Source: Chromobacterium sp. IIBBL 290-4
GTDB taxonomy: Bacteria; Pseudomonadota; Gammaproteobacteria; Burkholderiales; Chromobacteriaceae
DNA length: 64,000 bases
NCBI RefSeq assembly: GCF_024207115.1
Contig: NZ_CP100128.1
Location: forward strand, 3,038,001 to 3,102,000
Reading direction: 5' to 3'
Part shown: positions 16,543 through 25,661 of the stretch, one piece after another
How the letters are laid out: the number at the start of each line of letters is the position of its first letter
How positions within the stretch are numbered: position 1 is the stretch's first letter
The notes under the pieces: generated by a model
What the model saw: only the letters and a program-made list of their open reading frames with translations
Database searches by the model: none
What the model was told of the DNA's origin: nothing
Made by a program: the position numbers and the translations under genes

Positions 16543-17871
16543 GGGCGTGTACTGAATTTTGTGTAAACGGACATTTGGCAGGAAACTGCCACCTAGTCTG
16601 GAGACACAATGAGCTCAAAGAAACACGACGTACCTGACACACTACTGGACAGCTTGCTGGCCGACTATCAGAAGCCCGAAGACCTCATCGGTGAGAACGG
16701 CCTACTCAAGCAACTGACCAAGCTGCTGGTCGAGAAAGCACTGGATGCTGAGATGGCCGCACACCTCGGCCATAGCAAACACGAGCCGGTGCTCAATCCA
16801 GCCGGCAACACCCGGAACGGCAAGAGCCGCAAGACCCTCAAGGGCGAGTTCGGCGAATTGCCTATCGAAGTGCCACGAGACCGCCAGGGTACCTTCGAGC
16901 CGCAACTCATTCCCAAGCACCAGACCCGCTGGACCGGCTTCGACGACAAAGTCATCTCGCTTTACGCCCGTGGTATGACTGTTCGGGAAATCCAGGCCCA
17001 TCTGGAAGAGATGTACGGCACCGAGGTCTCGCCCAGCCTGATCTCCTCCATCACCGATTCCGTCACAGAAGAGGTCAAGGCGTGGCAGGCTCGCCCCCTG
17101 GACTCGCTCTATCCGATCATCTACCTCGACTGCATCCACGTGAAAGTACGTGAGGGAGCTGTACGTGTGAAAGCCGTCTATCTCGCCATCGGTATTACCC
17201 TGGCTGGAGAGAAGGAGGTTCTGGGGATGTGGCTGGCTCAGACGGAAGGAGCCAAGTTTTGGCTTCAGGTCGTGACCGAGCTGCGTAACCGGGGCGTACA
17301 GGACATCTTTATCGCCTGCGTCGATGGTCTGAAGGGTTTCCCGGAAGCGATCGAGGCGGTCTTCCCGAAAGCAGCGGTGCAGTTGTGCATCGTGCACATG
17401 GTGCGACACAGCCTGAACTACGTGTCGTGGAAGCGGCGTGCTGAAGTAGCCGCCGACCTGAAGCGAATCTACCAATCGGCCACCCTCGACGAAGCTGAGC
17501 AGCGGCTAGGTGAGTTTGAGGCCAAGTGGGATGACGAGTATTTGCCAATTGGTCAGTCCTGGCGGCGCAACTGGGCTCGGTTGACGCCATTCTTCGACTA
17601 CCCGCCGGAGATCAGGAAAGTGATCTACACCACTAATGCCATCGAGTCGGTGAATATGAGTCTGCGAAAGCTGACCAAGAATCGGGGCTCGTTCCCGAGT
17701 GATGAGGCATTGCTGAAACTGTTCTATCTGGCGCTAAGGAACATCAGTCAGAAGTGGACCATGCCGATTCGGGATTGGAAGGCAGCGCTGACTCGCTTTA
17801 CCATTCAGTTCGAGGAACGCATTCCACAGGCGTAACCCAAACCCCGTTTACACAAAAATTCGGACACGCCC
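16543..17871 (+). mobile_element. IS256-family insertion sequence, complete
   Basis: A 1329-base element bounded by imperfect inverted repeats of about 28 bases: the left starts GGGCGTGTACTGAATTTT at 16543 and the right, read inward from 17871, starts GGGCGTGTCCGAATTTTT; both continue GTGTAAACGG. It encodes one intact transposase. No 8- or 9-base direct repeat flanks it (left flank gctggcga, right flank cgatactg), so either the flanks were rearranged after insertion or the duplication was lost. It sits inside a large gene of unknown family. Confidence 0.88.
16609..17835 (+). CDS. IS256-family (mutator-type) transposase
   Basis: A 408-residue DDE transposase that cuts and joins the element ends. 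The catalytic residues appear intact: Asp174 in YLDCIHVK, Asp239 in ACVDGLKGF and Glu346 in TTNAIESVN, with the family motif CIVHMVRHSLNYV between them. The N-terminal DNA-binding region has the NTRNGKSRKTLKGEFGELP motif. A ribosome site (ctggag) precedes ATG 16609. Nothing suggests it is defective, so the element may still be mobile. Confidence 0.95.
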   Translation: MSSKKHDVPDTLLDSLLADYQKPEDLIGENGLLKQLTKLLVEKALDAEMAAHLGHSKHEPVLNPAGNTRNGKSRKTLKGEFGELPIEVPRDRQGTFEPQLIPKHQTRWTGFDDKVISLYARGMTVREIQAHLEEMYGTEVSPSLISSITDSVTEEVKAWQARPLDSLYPIIYLDCIHVKVREGAVRVKAVYLAIGITLAGEKEVLGMWLAQTEGAKFWLQVVTELRNRGVQDIFIACVDGLKGFPEAIEAVFPKAAVQLCIVHMVRHSLNYVSWKRRAEVAADLKRIYQSATLDEAEQRLGEFEAKWDDEYLPIGQSWRRNWARLTPFFDYPPEIRKVIYTTNAIESVNMSLRKLTKNRGSFPSDEALLKLFYLALRNISQKWTMPIRDWKAALTRFTIQFEERIPQA

Positions 17872-19475
17872 CGATACTGCGAAACAGTTTGGCTGGAAAG
17901 GAGTTCGGAGAGCCATATCGACTTCTTCTTGCCGACAGGTTGTTTGATGGGAAGTGGCCCTCCGTGTCTCGGTGGATGGCCAATGTTGAGCAGATGGCTG
18001 CGATATTCGCGGATTCGTCGACTTCTAGCACCGCCCTCTTGCGATGTGTTACTGCCGCTGGCCCTATAGCGTTTGAACTGCCGCAGGCCCCTCATAGCTT
18101 GGATCAGATTGCAGATCGAGAGCACCGCGTTGCTGCACGATTAGCTAGAGCCGATAATCGATACCAGGCAGTAAGATGTCGCGAATCGCATGGAGAAGGC
18201 GACATTCTACTGAAGGATTTGGGTCCTAGCCGGCACGAAGTACGTATTGGCAGCAGCATTGCAACTCTCGATGAATCGTCGGCCAAGCGCTCAATGGCAT
18301 TTCATCGCGTGGTGAACATCAGCGAGCTGCCGACGATGACTTTGGCCGCTATTCCGATGCTGCAGACTCTGATCGATAAGATTTCCGCACGTCGTGGCCT
18401 CCGGATCTCGTCCTCGCTTTTCTGTCACGTTGACCCGATCGGGATCTCACGCCAGTTATTAGCGCTGAAAATCGAGATGACCGCGGAGGTTTCGGACCGG
18501 GGAGCATCCCGGCTCTTGGACGGGATATTCGATGAGGTTATGAACGTTAAGCCACTGGAGTTGTCCTCGGCTGCTCTGATGCTCACCGATGCCATCAATC
18601 GGGAACCACTAGGGCTGGCATTGGCCGAGGCCAGCCAGCAAGTAGGTGGCAGCGCTGCGGTGCTTCAAGCGTGGCGGGGATTATCGCAATATCACTATGC
18701 GGCGGCGGTTGCAGAAGTACAAGATGCCAGCCTGGTCATGCCATTGGCGTGGGATCGAATCGTAAGTGAGGTGGTTAAGTCGCCTACTATCGAGATTACT
18801 CCGGCTAATGGCATGAGCGCCTCCGAGATACTGCAAGTTGTGGAGGACAGGCTCGCATCTATCTCGTGGCCAGTTCGTAATGAGAGTCCAATCGCTGAGC
18901 TACGTTCCCGGTTGCTTGTCCAGGGGAAATTTCGAGAATCTGCCTTTGTGAGGCGCACAGCGCTCCCGCTTGGTGATTCGTCCGCGTGTGCAGCTATCGT
19001 CGCCGCTGAGCGAGAGATTGATCGAGTCTTCGTGCAACCGCTTCTGCGAGATGCTATCGGCTCCTATAGCGCCTTCATCGGCGTCGATATGGCAATGCAA
19101 GAGTATCACATTGGCAGTTATCGAACGCCTGAGTTGGGAGGGTTCTTGGTCAGGCCATGGGACGAAGATGCTTGGCAGGAGAGGATATCGGCGATTGATC
19201 TGTGCGCCGTCGCAGCCAACAGGAAGAGTCTCGTTGATGCCATCGGGCGAGTCGACGAACGACCGCAATCTTTAGTTCGGGCAATTTACGGACGTCTGAC
19301 GGGTTCTTCAGCTACGTTTGCACACCTCCAAGATGCGCTCAGAGTCATTGATGACGATATGATCGTTTCCATACTCCGGAGACTTGGCGAGTTTCCTGCA
19401 TGCAGCGTTGCGGTATTAGGGCGAATGGACCAGACCCCACGTCCCGATAGCACTTGGTCAGTAGTGTCACTCTAG
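17872..19475 (+). pseudogene. 3' part of the large unknown protein
   Basis: About 534 residues remain open from the right end of the element to the stop at 19475. No recognised domain: the first part has GPIAFELPQAPHSLDQIADREHRV and RYQAVRCRESHGEGDILLKDLG, the rest is mostly helical and ends DSTWSVVSL. There is no signal peptide or membrane segment. G+C of sampled lines is 52-55%, against 68% in a sampled line of the desaturase gene. Removal of the 1329-base element joins it in frame with the 5' part, giving a protein near 680 residues. A frame extending upstream inside the element to 17754 is artificial. It may be silent for want of a start. Confidence 0.6.
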
Positions 19476-19775
19476 CGTGTCTGCGATGTCGCGGTTGCCA
19501 AAGATTGTTGAGTCCGACAGTCTGCAACGTAGACTGCTCAAGAGATTACGCGTCGGAATTGAGCATACCCTATCTTAATGTCAGGCAACCGCAAGCAAGT
19601 GGCTTTTCCGTAATCTTCCGTCCATTTCCCTCATCCACCCGCAAGCATTGCGCTTGCGGGTTTTTTATCGTCCCGGGTTTAGTACTGTTTGCTATATAAA
19701 AATTTGAATTAATTTTTGTATCTTTTATAGCTTGCGGAAATATAATGTGCTGACTGGAACAAGCAAGGATTTGCG
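19476..19775. other. Right edge of the accessory block
   Basis: This 300-base gap holds no gene I can support. Its first half has the composition of the accessory block. A terminator lies at 19637-19666, and the last 90 bases are very AT-rich (tatataaaaatttgaatt) and probably hold the promoter of the methyltransferase gene. The junction with core sequence is somewhere in 19490-19640; no direct repeat marking an attachment site was found by eye. Confidence 0.5.
19637..19666 (+). terminator. Terminator at end of accessory block
   Basis: CCCGCAAGC (19638-19646) and GCTTGCGGG (19652-19660) enclose a five-base loop, followed by six T. A strong intrinsic terminator about 160 bases past the end of the broken unknown gene. 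Confidence 0.85.
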
Positions 19776-20612
19776 ATGACAGTTCTCACTCAAGCCGATC
19801 TCTCCGGCGATCTGCCTTATATCCATGGCTTCTCCGCCGCCGAGCAAGCGCGCTTGGTTCGTCAGGCGCGCTTCTCCGAGGCCATGGTTTACCGCGATGT
19901 CGATTTCTCCGGCGTTGACCGGCTGCTGGAAGTTGGTTGCGGCGTCGGCGCCCAGACTGAAATCCTGCTGCGCCGCTTTCCGGACGCGCAGATCACCGGC
20001 ATCGACTTCAGCCAGCGGCAGCTGGCGGTAGCACGGCAACGGCTGCAAGGCAGCCCCTACCATGACAGAGCCAATCTGCTGCATATGGACGCGGAGGATC
20101 TGGATTTTCCGCCCGCCAGCTACGATGCCGCCTTCTTGTGCTGGATTCTGGAGCATGTGAATTCGCCCGAGCGCGTGCTGGGCGAAGTGCGGCGGGTGTT
20201 GAGGCCGGGCGCCAGGCTGTACGCCACCGAGGCGATGAACGCCACTTTCTTTCTGTCGCCTTATTCCGCGAACCTGCAGCAATACTGGCTGGCATTCAAC
20301 GACCATCAGCTCGAGGTCGGCGGCGATCCCTTCGTCGGCGCGAAATTGGGCAATATCCTGCAGCGCTTGGGTTTCCGCCATGTGGAAACGCAGGTGAAAA
20401 CCTGGCATCTGGACAGCCGCGAACCGCATCGCCGCCAACTGGTGCTGGATTACTGGACCGAGTTGTTGCTGTCCGCGGCGGATCAATTGATAGAGGCCGG
20501 CCGGGTGGACGCGGCGCTGGTGGAGGCGATGACGCGCGAGCTGCGCCAGTTGCGCGGCAATCCGGAGCTGGTGTTCTTCTACAGCTTCATGCAAGCCAGC
20601 GCGGTGGTTTAA
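19776..20612 (+). CDS. Class I SAM-dependent methyltransferase
   Basis: A 278-residue methyltransferase with the SAM-binding motif LLEVGCGVGAQTEILLRRFP near residue 50, the acidic loop ITGIDFSQRQL, MDAEDLDFPPASYDAAF and LCWILEHVNSPERVLGEVRRVLRPGG-type helix. It belongs to the broad Methyltransf_11/25 group; the substrate cannot be told. It has its own AT-rich upstream region and is followed by an AT-rich gap before the cystathionine beta-synthase gene, so coupling to sulfur metabolism is only suggested by position. Confidence 0.85.
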   Translation: MTVLTQADLSGDLPYIHGFSAAEQARLVRQARFSEAMVYRDVDFSGVDRLLEVGCGVGAQTEILLRRFPDAQITGIDFSQRQLAVARQRLQGSPYHDRANLLHMDAEDLDFPPASYDAAFLCWILEHVNSPERVLGEVRRVLRPGARLYATEAMNATFFLSPYSANLQQYWLAFNDHQLEVGGDPFVGAKLGNILQRLGFRHVETQVKTWHLDSREPHRRQLVLDYWTELLLSAADQLIEAGRVDAALVEAMTRELRQLRGNPELVFFYSFMQASAVV

Positions 20613-20718
20613 AAATGAAGATAAGAGCCGTTGTTATATCGATTCGATAGAAATTTTTTTGCTTTTTATATAACTAAAAATTACTAAAAGTAATTTTAAA
20701 ATAGCCAGGAGTATTGAA

Positions 20719-22089
20719 ATGAAGGATCATTCGGTTTTGTCGCTGATCGGCAACACGCCGCTGGTGCGGGTCAGCCATCTGGATACCGGCCCGTGCGAAC
20801 TGTATCTGAAGCTGGAAAGCCACAATCCGGGCGGTTCGATCAAAGACCGGATCGCGCTGACGATGATCGAGGCGGCCGAGCGGGAAGGCAAGCTGAAACC
20901 GGGCGGCGCCATCATCGAGGCCACCGCCGGCAACACCGGCCTGGGGCTGGCGCTGGTGGCGTCTCAGAAAGGCTACCCGCTGACGCTGGTGGTGCCGGAC
21001 AAAATGAGCCGGGAAAAGATTTTGCACCTGCAGGCGCTGGGCGCGAAGGTGGTGCTGACCCGTTCCGACGTCGGCAAGGGCCATCCGGAGTATTACCAGG
21101 ATCTGGCGGCGAGCATCGCCAGCGAAACGCCTGGCGCGTACTACATCGACCAGTTCAACAACCCGGCCAATCCGCTGGCGCATGAAACCACCACCGGGCC
21201 GGAGATCTGGCGCCAGATGAAGCATGAGGTGGACGCGGTGGTGGTGGGGGTGGGCTCCAGCGGCACGTTGACCGGCCTGACCCGCTTCTTCAGCAAGCAT
21301 GCGCCGGACACCGCCTTTGTGCTGGCCGATCCGGTGGGCTCGGTGATGGCGGACTTTGTCGAAACCGGCAGTTATGGCCAGGCCGGCAGTTGGCTGATCG
21401 AGGGCATAGGCGAGGACTTCATTCCGCCGTTGACCGATTTGTCCATGGTGAAGCGCGCCTTCCGCATCAGCGACCAGGAAAGCTTCGACACCGCCCAACA
21501 ATTGCTGAGCAGCGAAGGCATTCTGGCGGGGTCTTCGTCGGGCGCGCTGCTGGCGGCGGCGCTGCGCTACTGCCGCGAGCAGACCGAACCCAAGCGCGTG
21601 GTGACGCTGGTGTGCGACAGCGGCAACAAGTATCTGTCCAAGATGTACAACCGCGATTGGCTGGTCGACCAAGGCATGCTGCGCCTGCCCGAGGTGGGCG
21701 GGCTGACCGACCTGATCGTCCGTCGCCATCAGGATGGCAGCACGGTGTCTTGCCATCCGGACGAGCCGCTGAGCGCCGCCTACCAGCGCATGCGCCTGCA
21801 CGATGTGTCGCAGATGCCGGTGCTGGACGACGACAAGGTGGTGGGCGTGCTGGACGAGTGGGACTTGCTGCTGTCGGTGCACGGCGAGCCGGAGAACTTC
21901 CGCCAGGCGGTGAGAAGCGCGATGAGCAGCCAGGTGCAGACCTTGTCGCCGCGCGCCTCCTTGCAGGATTTGCTGCAGGTGTTCAATGACGGGCATATCG
22001 CGCTGATCGTCGATCAGGGCCGCTACCTGGGCTTGATCACCCAGTCCGATTTGCTGGCCTTCTGGCGTCGCCAGCCGCGCGGAGCATGA
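20719..22089 (+). CDS. Cystathionine beta-synthase with CBS domains
   Basis: PLP enzyme that joins serine and homocysteine into cystathionine, the first step of reverse transsulfuration. The 456-residue protein has the fold-type II core with Lys42 in NPGGSIKDRIAL, the cofactor loop ATAGNTGLGLAL and GVGSSGTLTGL, followed by a pair of CBS domains (about 335-456) that may sense adenosyl compounds. There is no N-terminal haem domain. The CBS domains and the neighbouring gamma-lyase separate it from cysteine synthase, which shares the core. The 100-base upstream gap is AT-rich with a T-run and likely carries the promoter. Confidence 0.93.
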   Translation: MKDHSVLSLIGNTPLVRVSHLDTGPCELYLKLESHNPGGSIKDRIALTMIEAAEREGKLKPGGAIIEATAGNTGLGLALVASQKGYPLTLVVPDKMSREKILHLQALGAKVVLTRSDVGKGHPEYYQDLAASIASETPGAYYIDQFNNPANPLAHETTTGPEIWRQMKHEVDAVVVGVGSSGTLTGLTRFFSKHAPDTAFVLADPVGSVMADFVETGSYGQAGSWLIEGIGEDFIPPLTDLSMVKRAFRISDQESFDTAQQLLSSEGILAGSSSGALLAAALRYCREQTEPKRVVTLVCDSGNKYLSKMYNRDWLVDQGMLRLPEVGGLTDLIVRRHQDGSTVSCHPDEPLSAAYQRMRLHDVSQMPVLDDDKVVGVLDEWDLLLSVHGEPENFRQAVRSAMSSQVQTLSPRASLQDLLQVFNDGHIALIVDQGRYLGLITQSDLLAFWRRQPRGA

Positions 22090-22154
22090 TCAAACACTGG
22101 ATTTAAGCGGCTCGCCTGGAGCGGGCCGGACATAATTATGAAAAGGACAAAGCT

Positions 22155-23297
22155 ATGACTGATTTTCACACACTGGCCGTCACCGCCGGCGCCCATGAAG
22201 ACGCTTTCGGCGCGGTGATGCCGCCTATCTATGCGACCTCCACGTATCGCCAACACGCGCCGGGCGAGCATACCGGCTATGAGTATTCCCGTTCGCAAAA
22301 CCCGACGCGTGAAGCGCTGGAGCGCGCGGTGGCCGAGCTGGAGGGCGGTCTGCGCGGCTATGCCTTTGGTTCGGGATTGGCCGCCATCTCCACCGTGCTG
22401 GAGCTGCTGCCGGCCGGCAGCCATCTGATCGCGGTGAATGATCTCTACGGCGGCACCTTCCGCCTGTTCGAGAAAGTGCGCAAACTCAGCGCCAATCTGG
22501 AAGTGACTTATGTCGCCTCGGCCGATAGCGCCGCGCTGGAAGCCGCCATCCGGCCGAATACCAAGATGATCTGGGTGGAAACGCCGTCCAATCCGCTGAA
22601 CCAGCTGGTGGATCTGAACGCCGTGGCCGCCATCGCCCGCCGCCACAAGCTGATCGGCGTGGTGGACAACACCTTCGCCTCGCCGGTGAACCAGCGGCCG
22701 CTGGATTTCGGCTTCGACATCGTCGTCCACTCCGCCACCAAGTATTTGAACGGCCATTCCGATGTGGTGGCCGGCGTGGCGGTGGTCAGCCGCGAGCAGC
22801 TGGAGCTGGCCGAGCAGCTGGCCTTCCTGCACAACGCGGTGGGGGCCATTCTGGACGCCTTCCCCAGCTTCCTGGTGCTGCGCGGCCTGCGCACGCTGGC
22901 GCTGCGTGTCGAGCAGCATAACCGCAATGGTCTGGCCATCGCTCGTTGGCTGGAGGCGCAGCCGTGGGTGGAATCGGTGCTGTATCCCGGCCTGGAAAGC
23001 CACCCGCAGCACGAACTGGCGCGCAGCCAGATGCAAGGGTATGGCGGCATCGTGTCCTTCTATCTTAAGGGCGATGTGAAGGCTTTCCTGTCCAAGCTCA
23101 AACTGTTCGCGCTGGCCGAGAGCCTGGGCGGGGTGGAAAGCCTGGTGTGCCTGCCGGCGGCGATGACGCATGCGTCCATTCCGGCCGAACGCCGCGCCGC
23201 TCTGGGCATACACGATAATCTGATCCGCCTGTCGGTGGGCGTGGAAGGCGAGGCGGCGCTGATTGCCGATCTGGCGCAGGCGCAGCGGGACAGCTGA
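22155..23297 (+). CDS. Cystathionine gamma-lyase / trans-sulfuration PLP enzyme
   Basis: A 380-residue Cys/Met metabolism PLP enzyme. The PLP lysine is Lys196 in HSATKYLNGHSD, and YEYSRSQNPTREALE and VVDNTFASP are family signatures. It lies 65 bases after cystathionine beta-synthase, so the likely reaction is cleavage of cystathionine to cysteine, completing reverse transsulfuration. Sequence alone does not exclude cystathionine gamma-synthase or methionine gamma-lyase; the context decides. The N-terminal FHTLAVTAG is normal for the family. Confidence 0.9.
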   Translation: MTDFHTLAVTAGAHEDAFGAVMPPIYATSTYRQHAPGEHTGYEYSRSQNPTREALERAVAELEGGLRGYAFGSGLAAISTVLELLPAGSHLIAVNDLYGGTFRLFEKVRKLSANLEVTYVASADSAALEAAIRPNTKMIWVETPSNPLNQLVDLNAVAAIARRHKLIGVVDNTFASPVNQRPLDFGFDIVVHSATKYLNGHSDVVAGVAVVSREQLELAEQLAFLHNAVGAILDAFPSFLVLRGLRTLALRVEQHNRNGLAIARWLEAQPWVESVLYPGLESHPQHELARSQMQGYGGIVSFYLKGDVKAFLSKLKLFALAESLGGVESLVCLPAAMTHASIPAERRAALGIHDNLIRLSVGVEGEAALIADLAQAQRDS

Positions 23298-23349
23298 TCG
23301 CGTTGCCGTTAGAATCGTTGGTAATTACCCACCCAAAACGGAGAACAAC

Positions 23350-23697
23350 ATGAGCATTTACCGTCACAAGCAAGGCGCCCGTCTGGCCGAGGCCGTGGTG
23401 ACCAATGGCCTGGTCTTTCTGGCTGGCCAGGTGCCGGAAAACACCGAGGCCGATGCTCGCGCCCAGACCGAAAACGTATTGGGTCAGATCGACGCCTTGC
23501 TGGCGGAACTGGATTCGGATAAGGCCAAGATTGTCGACGTCACGATTTTCCTGGCCAATCTGGCCGATTACGATGCGATGAACGCAGCCTGGGACGCCTG
23601 GGTGCCGGCCGGCAACGTGCCCGCCCGCGCCACGGTGGAAGCCAAGCTGGCCAATCCGGCGTGGAAGGTGGAGATCAAGCTGGTCGCCGCGCGCTGA
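23350..23697 (+). CDS. RidA/YjgF family protein
   Basis: A 115-residue Rid-family protein, the kind that hydrolyses reactive enamine/imine products released by PLP enzymes. Family features include the VVTNGLVFLAGQVPEN strand, DKAKIVDVTIFLANLADYDAMNAAWDAWV and VPARATVEAKLA, whose Arg binds the substrate carboxylate. The ATG at 23350 is preceded by cggagaac. It follows the two PLP enzymes by 52 bases, a sensible place for a protein that clears their side products. An open stretch further upstream is not part of it. Confidence 0.88.
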   Translation: MSIYRHKQGARLAEAVVTNGLVFLAGQVPENTEADARAQTENVLGQIDALLAELDSDKAKIVDVTIFLANLADYDAMNAAWDAWVPAGNVPARATVEAKLANPAWKVEIKLVAAR

Positions 23698-23715
23698 GCC
23701 GCTTGGTCAAGGAGA

Positions 23716-23748
23716 AACCCGCAGCTGTGATGGCTGCGGGTTTTTTTA
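23716..23748 (+). terminator. Terminator after the RidA-family gene
   Basis: aaacccgcag and ctgcgggttt arms with a nine-base loop, followed by tttt. It closes the CBS/lyase/RidA group and stands at the end of the convergent small gene at 23746. Confidence 0.85.
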
Positions 23749-24006
23749 TTGCTTCGGCGGCGGCGGGGGATTGCCGTCTTGCGGCGGATGGTCGGGAATC
23801 GCGGCGAGGCGTGCCGGCATCATCGCGCATTTACCGCTCATTTTCTCGCCGCGGGGCGTGGTGAACGACACCGTCTCCCCCGCTTTCTTGCCATTGCAAG
23901 CCTGAAACGCCTCGTCCGGCGGCACCCGATTTTGCGGCGGAGGCGCTGCTGAGGCGAAAGCGCTAGTCAGAATGAGAAGGCCGGCGATGCAGGGAAGACG
24001 GTCCAT
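23746..24006 (-). CDS. Small secreted Pro-rich protein
   Basis: An 86-residue product with a likely signal peptide (MDRLPCIAGLLILTSAFASA) and a mature part of about 66 residues. It contains DEAFQACNGKKAGETVSFTTPRGEKMSGKC, giving two Cys that could pair, and ends in a Pro-rich tail. Similar short proteins with an ACxGKxxGDxC-like pattern are common in proteobacterial periplasms but have no known role. It is convergent with the RidA gene and has its own 280-base upstream region. Confidence 0.6.
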   Translation of the reverse strand: MDRLPCIAGLLILTSAFASAAPPPQNRVPPDEAFQACNGKKAGETVSFTTPRGEKMSGKCAMMPARLAAIPDHPPQDGNPPPPPKQ

Positions 24007-24285
24007 CTAAATGTTCCTTTCCTTCGAGAGCGAGGGGCTGCGGCGTGGTTCGGCCATGACAAGTCTGGTCCTGCCCTTTAGTGCAGATGCCGTGTCAGGC
24101 AGCATCTGCATTTTATGCCGCAACCCTATGTAATTCATCTTTATTTTCAATAAAAATCAATAACATGGACGCATTTTTGACGATTGCTGACGCAAGGGCA
24201 CTTCGATATCACTAGGGCATGCGGCGGCTGTCTGCTGCCGCAGAAACTGGCGCTGCACATCCATCTCACATCAGGAGGTTGAAAC

Positions 24286-24999
24286 ATGCAGTCGAAATCC
24301 GTGATCGTGGCTGCCCTGATCGGCGTGGCGGGATTGACCGCCCAGGCCGTCGACGCGCAGCCCAATATCGAGGCTACGCCGCAATCCTTATCCGTCCAGG
24401 CATCAGCGGCCGCCAACGCCGCCCGCAAGGGTTTGGCGGAGTTCTCCAAGCAGGTCCTGTCCAATAAAAACGGCAATTTGCCGGATGGTTTTCCGCTTGA
24501 TGTCGCCAGCGCGTCTGAGCTGGCTGCCGCGCGGGTGGGCTATGGCTTTCCCGTTTATAGCGTCAACCCTCAAAAGCTGATGGCGGCGGATGCCGATATC
24601 AGCCGCCTGATGACGCCTACCGGCAGTTGGCGCTTCATCATCTACTCCGGGAGCAAGCCCATCGGCCTGGTGACGGTGGAGCAGGTGCGCGGCCAGTGGC
24701 AGGCCATTGCCTATGGAGCCATCGGCTTGGCGCGCAATGTCGAGGCGCTTCAGACCGCCTATGGCAATGCCGGCCGCAGCAATACCCGTTTTTTGAGGGT
24801 TTTCCAGGCGCAGTCGGACTTCTTGGAAGTCATGCCCGAGCAAGGCGGCAAGCCGCAGTTCGCGGCGTTGGCGTCGGCTTATGAGTCCTTATTGCTGAAA
24901 CGGCAGTCAGGCGAGCCGGTGGCGCCCTTGATGGACGGAGCGGCGCTCATGGAGCCGCTGCGCGCGGCGGTGCGCAGCAATTTGGCCAACTGGCGCTAG
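24286..24999 (+). CDS. Secreted protein paired with a papain-like protease
   Basis: A 237-residue protein with a signal peptide (MQSKSVIVAALIGVAGLTAQAVDA) and no known domain. The middle, ARVGYGFPVYSVNPQKL and WRFIIYSGSKPIGLVTVE, has a compact beta-rich look. It is 12 bases upstream of a secreted cysteine protease and shares its operon, with aggaggatga at the ATG. Exported cysteine proteases are often encoded next to an inhibitor, propeptide-like chaperone or partner, so such a role is possible; this is inference from context alone. Confidence 0.6.
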   Translation: MQSKSVIVAALIGVAGLTAQAVDAQPNIEATPQSLSVQASAAANAARKGLAEFSKQVLSNKNGNLPDGFPLDVASASELAAARVGYGFPVYSVNPQKLMAADADISRLMTPTGSWRFIIYSGSKPIGLVTVEQVRGQWQAIAYGAIGLARNVEALQTAYGNAGRSNTRFLRVFQAQSDFLEVMPEQGGKPQFAALASAYESLLLKRQSGEPVAPLMDGAALMEPLRAAVRSNLANWR

Positions 25000-25011
25000 G
25001 AGGGCGAGGAG

Positions 25012-25596
25012 ATGAAAAAACGATTCTCAGCAGTCATGTTGTCGGCCACCTTGCTGGCGGCGGCTATTCCCGCCGCCGCGGCCAATCTGAGCTTGAAAGT
25101 GCCGTTGACGCAGCAGGAGCATAGCCAATGGTGCTGGGCGGGCTCCAGCAAGGCGGTGCTGGCGCTGTATGGCAAGACGCCCAGTCAATGCAACATCGTC
25201 AATTGGGCCTTCGGCATCAACTACGCTTGCGGCAATAGCAACTTCAACTGGAACAGCAATGCCAACAGCCCCAACAATATGTTCGGCAGCGCCGGCAGCC
25301 TGCAAAACATATTGAGGAATTGGGGAGTGACGAATGTCACGGTCAACGACTATCTCTCCTGGACCCATGTGCAGCAGGATATCCAGGCCAACCGTCCCTT
25401 CGTCATCCGCTATGGCTGGACGGGAGGTGGCGGGCACTTCATTGTCGGGCGGGGCTATAGCGATGACAGCGGCAGCTATTTGTATCTGATGAATCCTTGG
25501 CCGGGCGAGGGCATGATTTACGCCACCTATCGCAGTGTGGTGTCGGACAACGATCATAACTGGACGCATACCTTGCGGATGAGCGTCAATCCTTGA
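25012..25596 (+). CDS. Secreted papain-like cysteine protease (C70/AvrRpt2-like)
   Basis: A 194-residue protein with a signal peptide of about 24 residues. The mature protein has VPLTQQEHSQWCWAGSSKAVL, giving oxyanion Gln35 and nucleophile Cys41, then GGHFIVGRG (His142) and YLMNPWPGEG (Asn161), the papain-type triad order. The QxxxxxWCWAxS pattern and small size fit the AvrRpt2-like C70 group. It has no propeptide in the same chain, so its activity may be held by the secreted protein encoded just upstream. Two further Cys (residues 60 and 73) may form a disulfide. Target unknown. Confidence 0.75.
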   Translation: MKKRFSAVMLSATLLAAAIPAAAANLSLKVPLTQQEHSQWCWAGSSKAVLALYGKTPSQCNIVNWAFGINYACGNSNFNWNSNANSPNNMFGSAGSLQNILRNWGVTNVTVNDYLSWTHVQQDIQANRPFVIRYGWTGGGGHFIVGRGYSDDSGSYLYLMNPWPGEGMIYATYRSVVSDNDHNWTHTLRMSVNP

Positions 25597-25661
25597 GCAG
25601 AGGGCATGGGAGGGCAGGTGCGGAGGCTGAAATGGCGCACCTGCCATCAGGACCGCTCGGG

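Noticed and set aside
17754..17871. N-terminal extension of the 3' unknown protein fragment inside the IS
   Set aside because: This part is the transposase gene in another frame and is not part of the broken gene.
16535..17880. Target-site duplication of the IS256 element
   Set aside because: The 8-9 bases next to both ends (gctggcga and cgatactg) do not match in any register.
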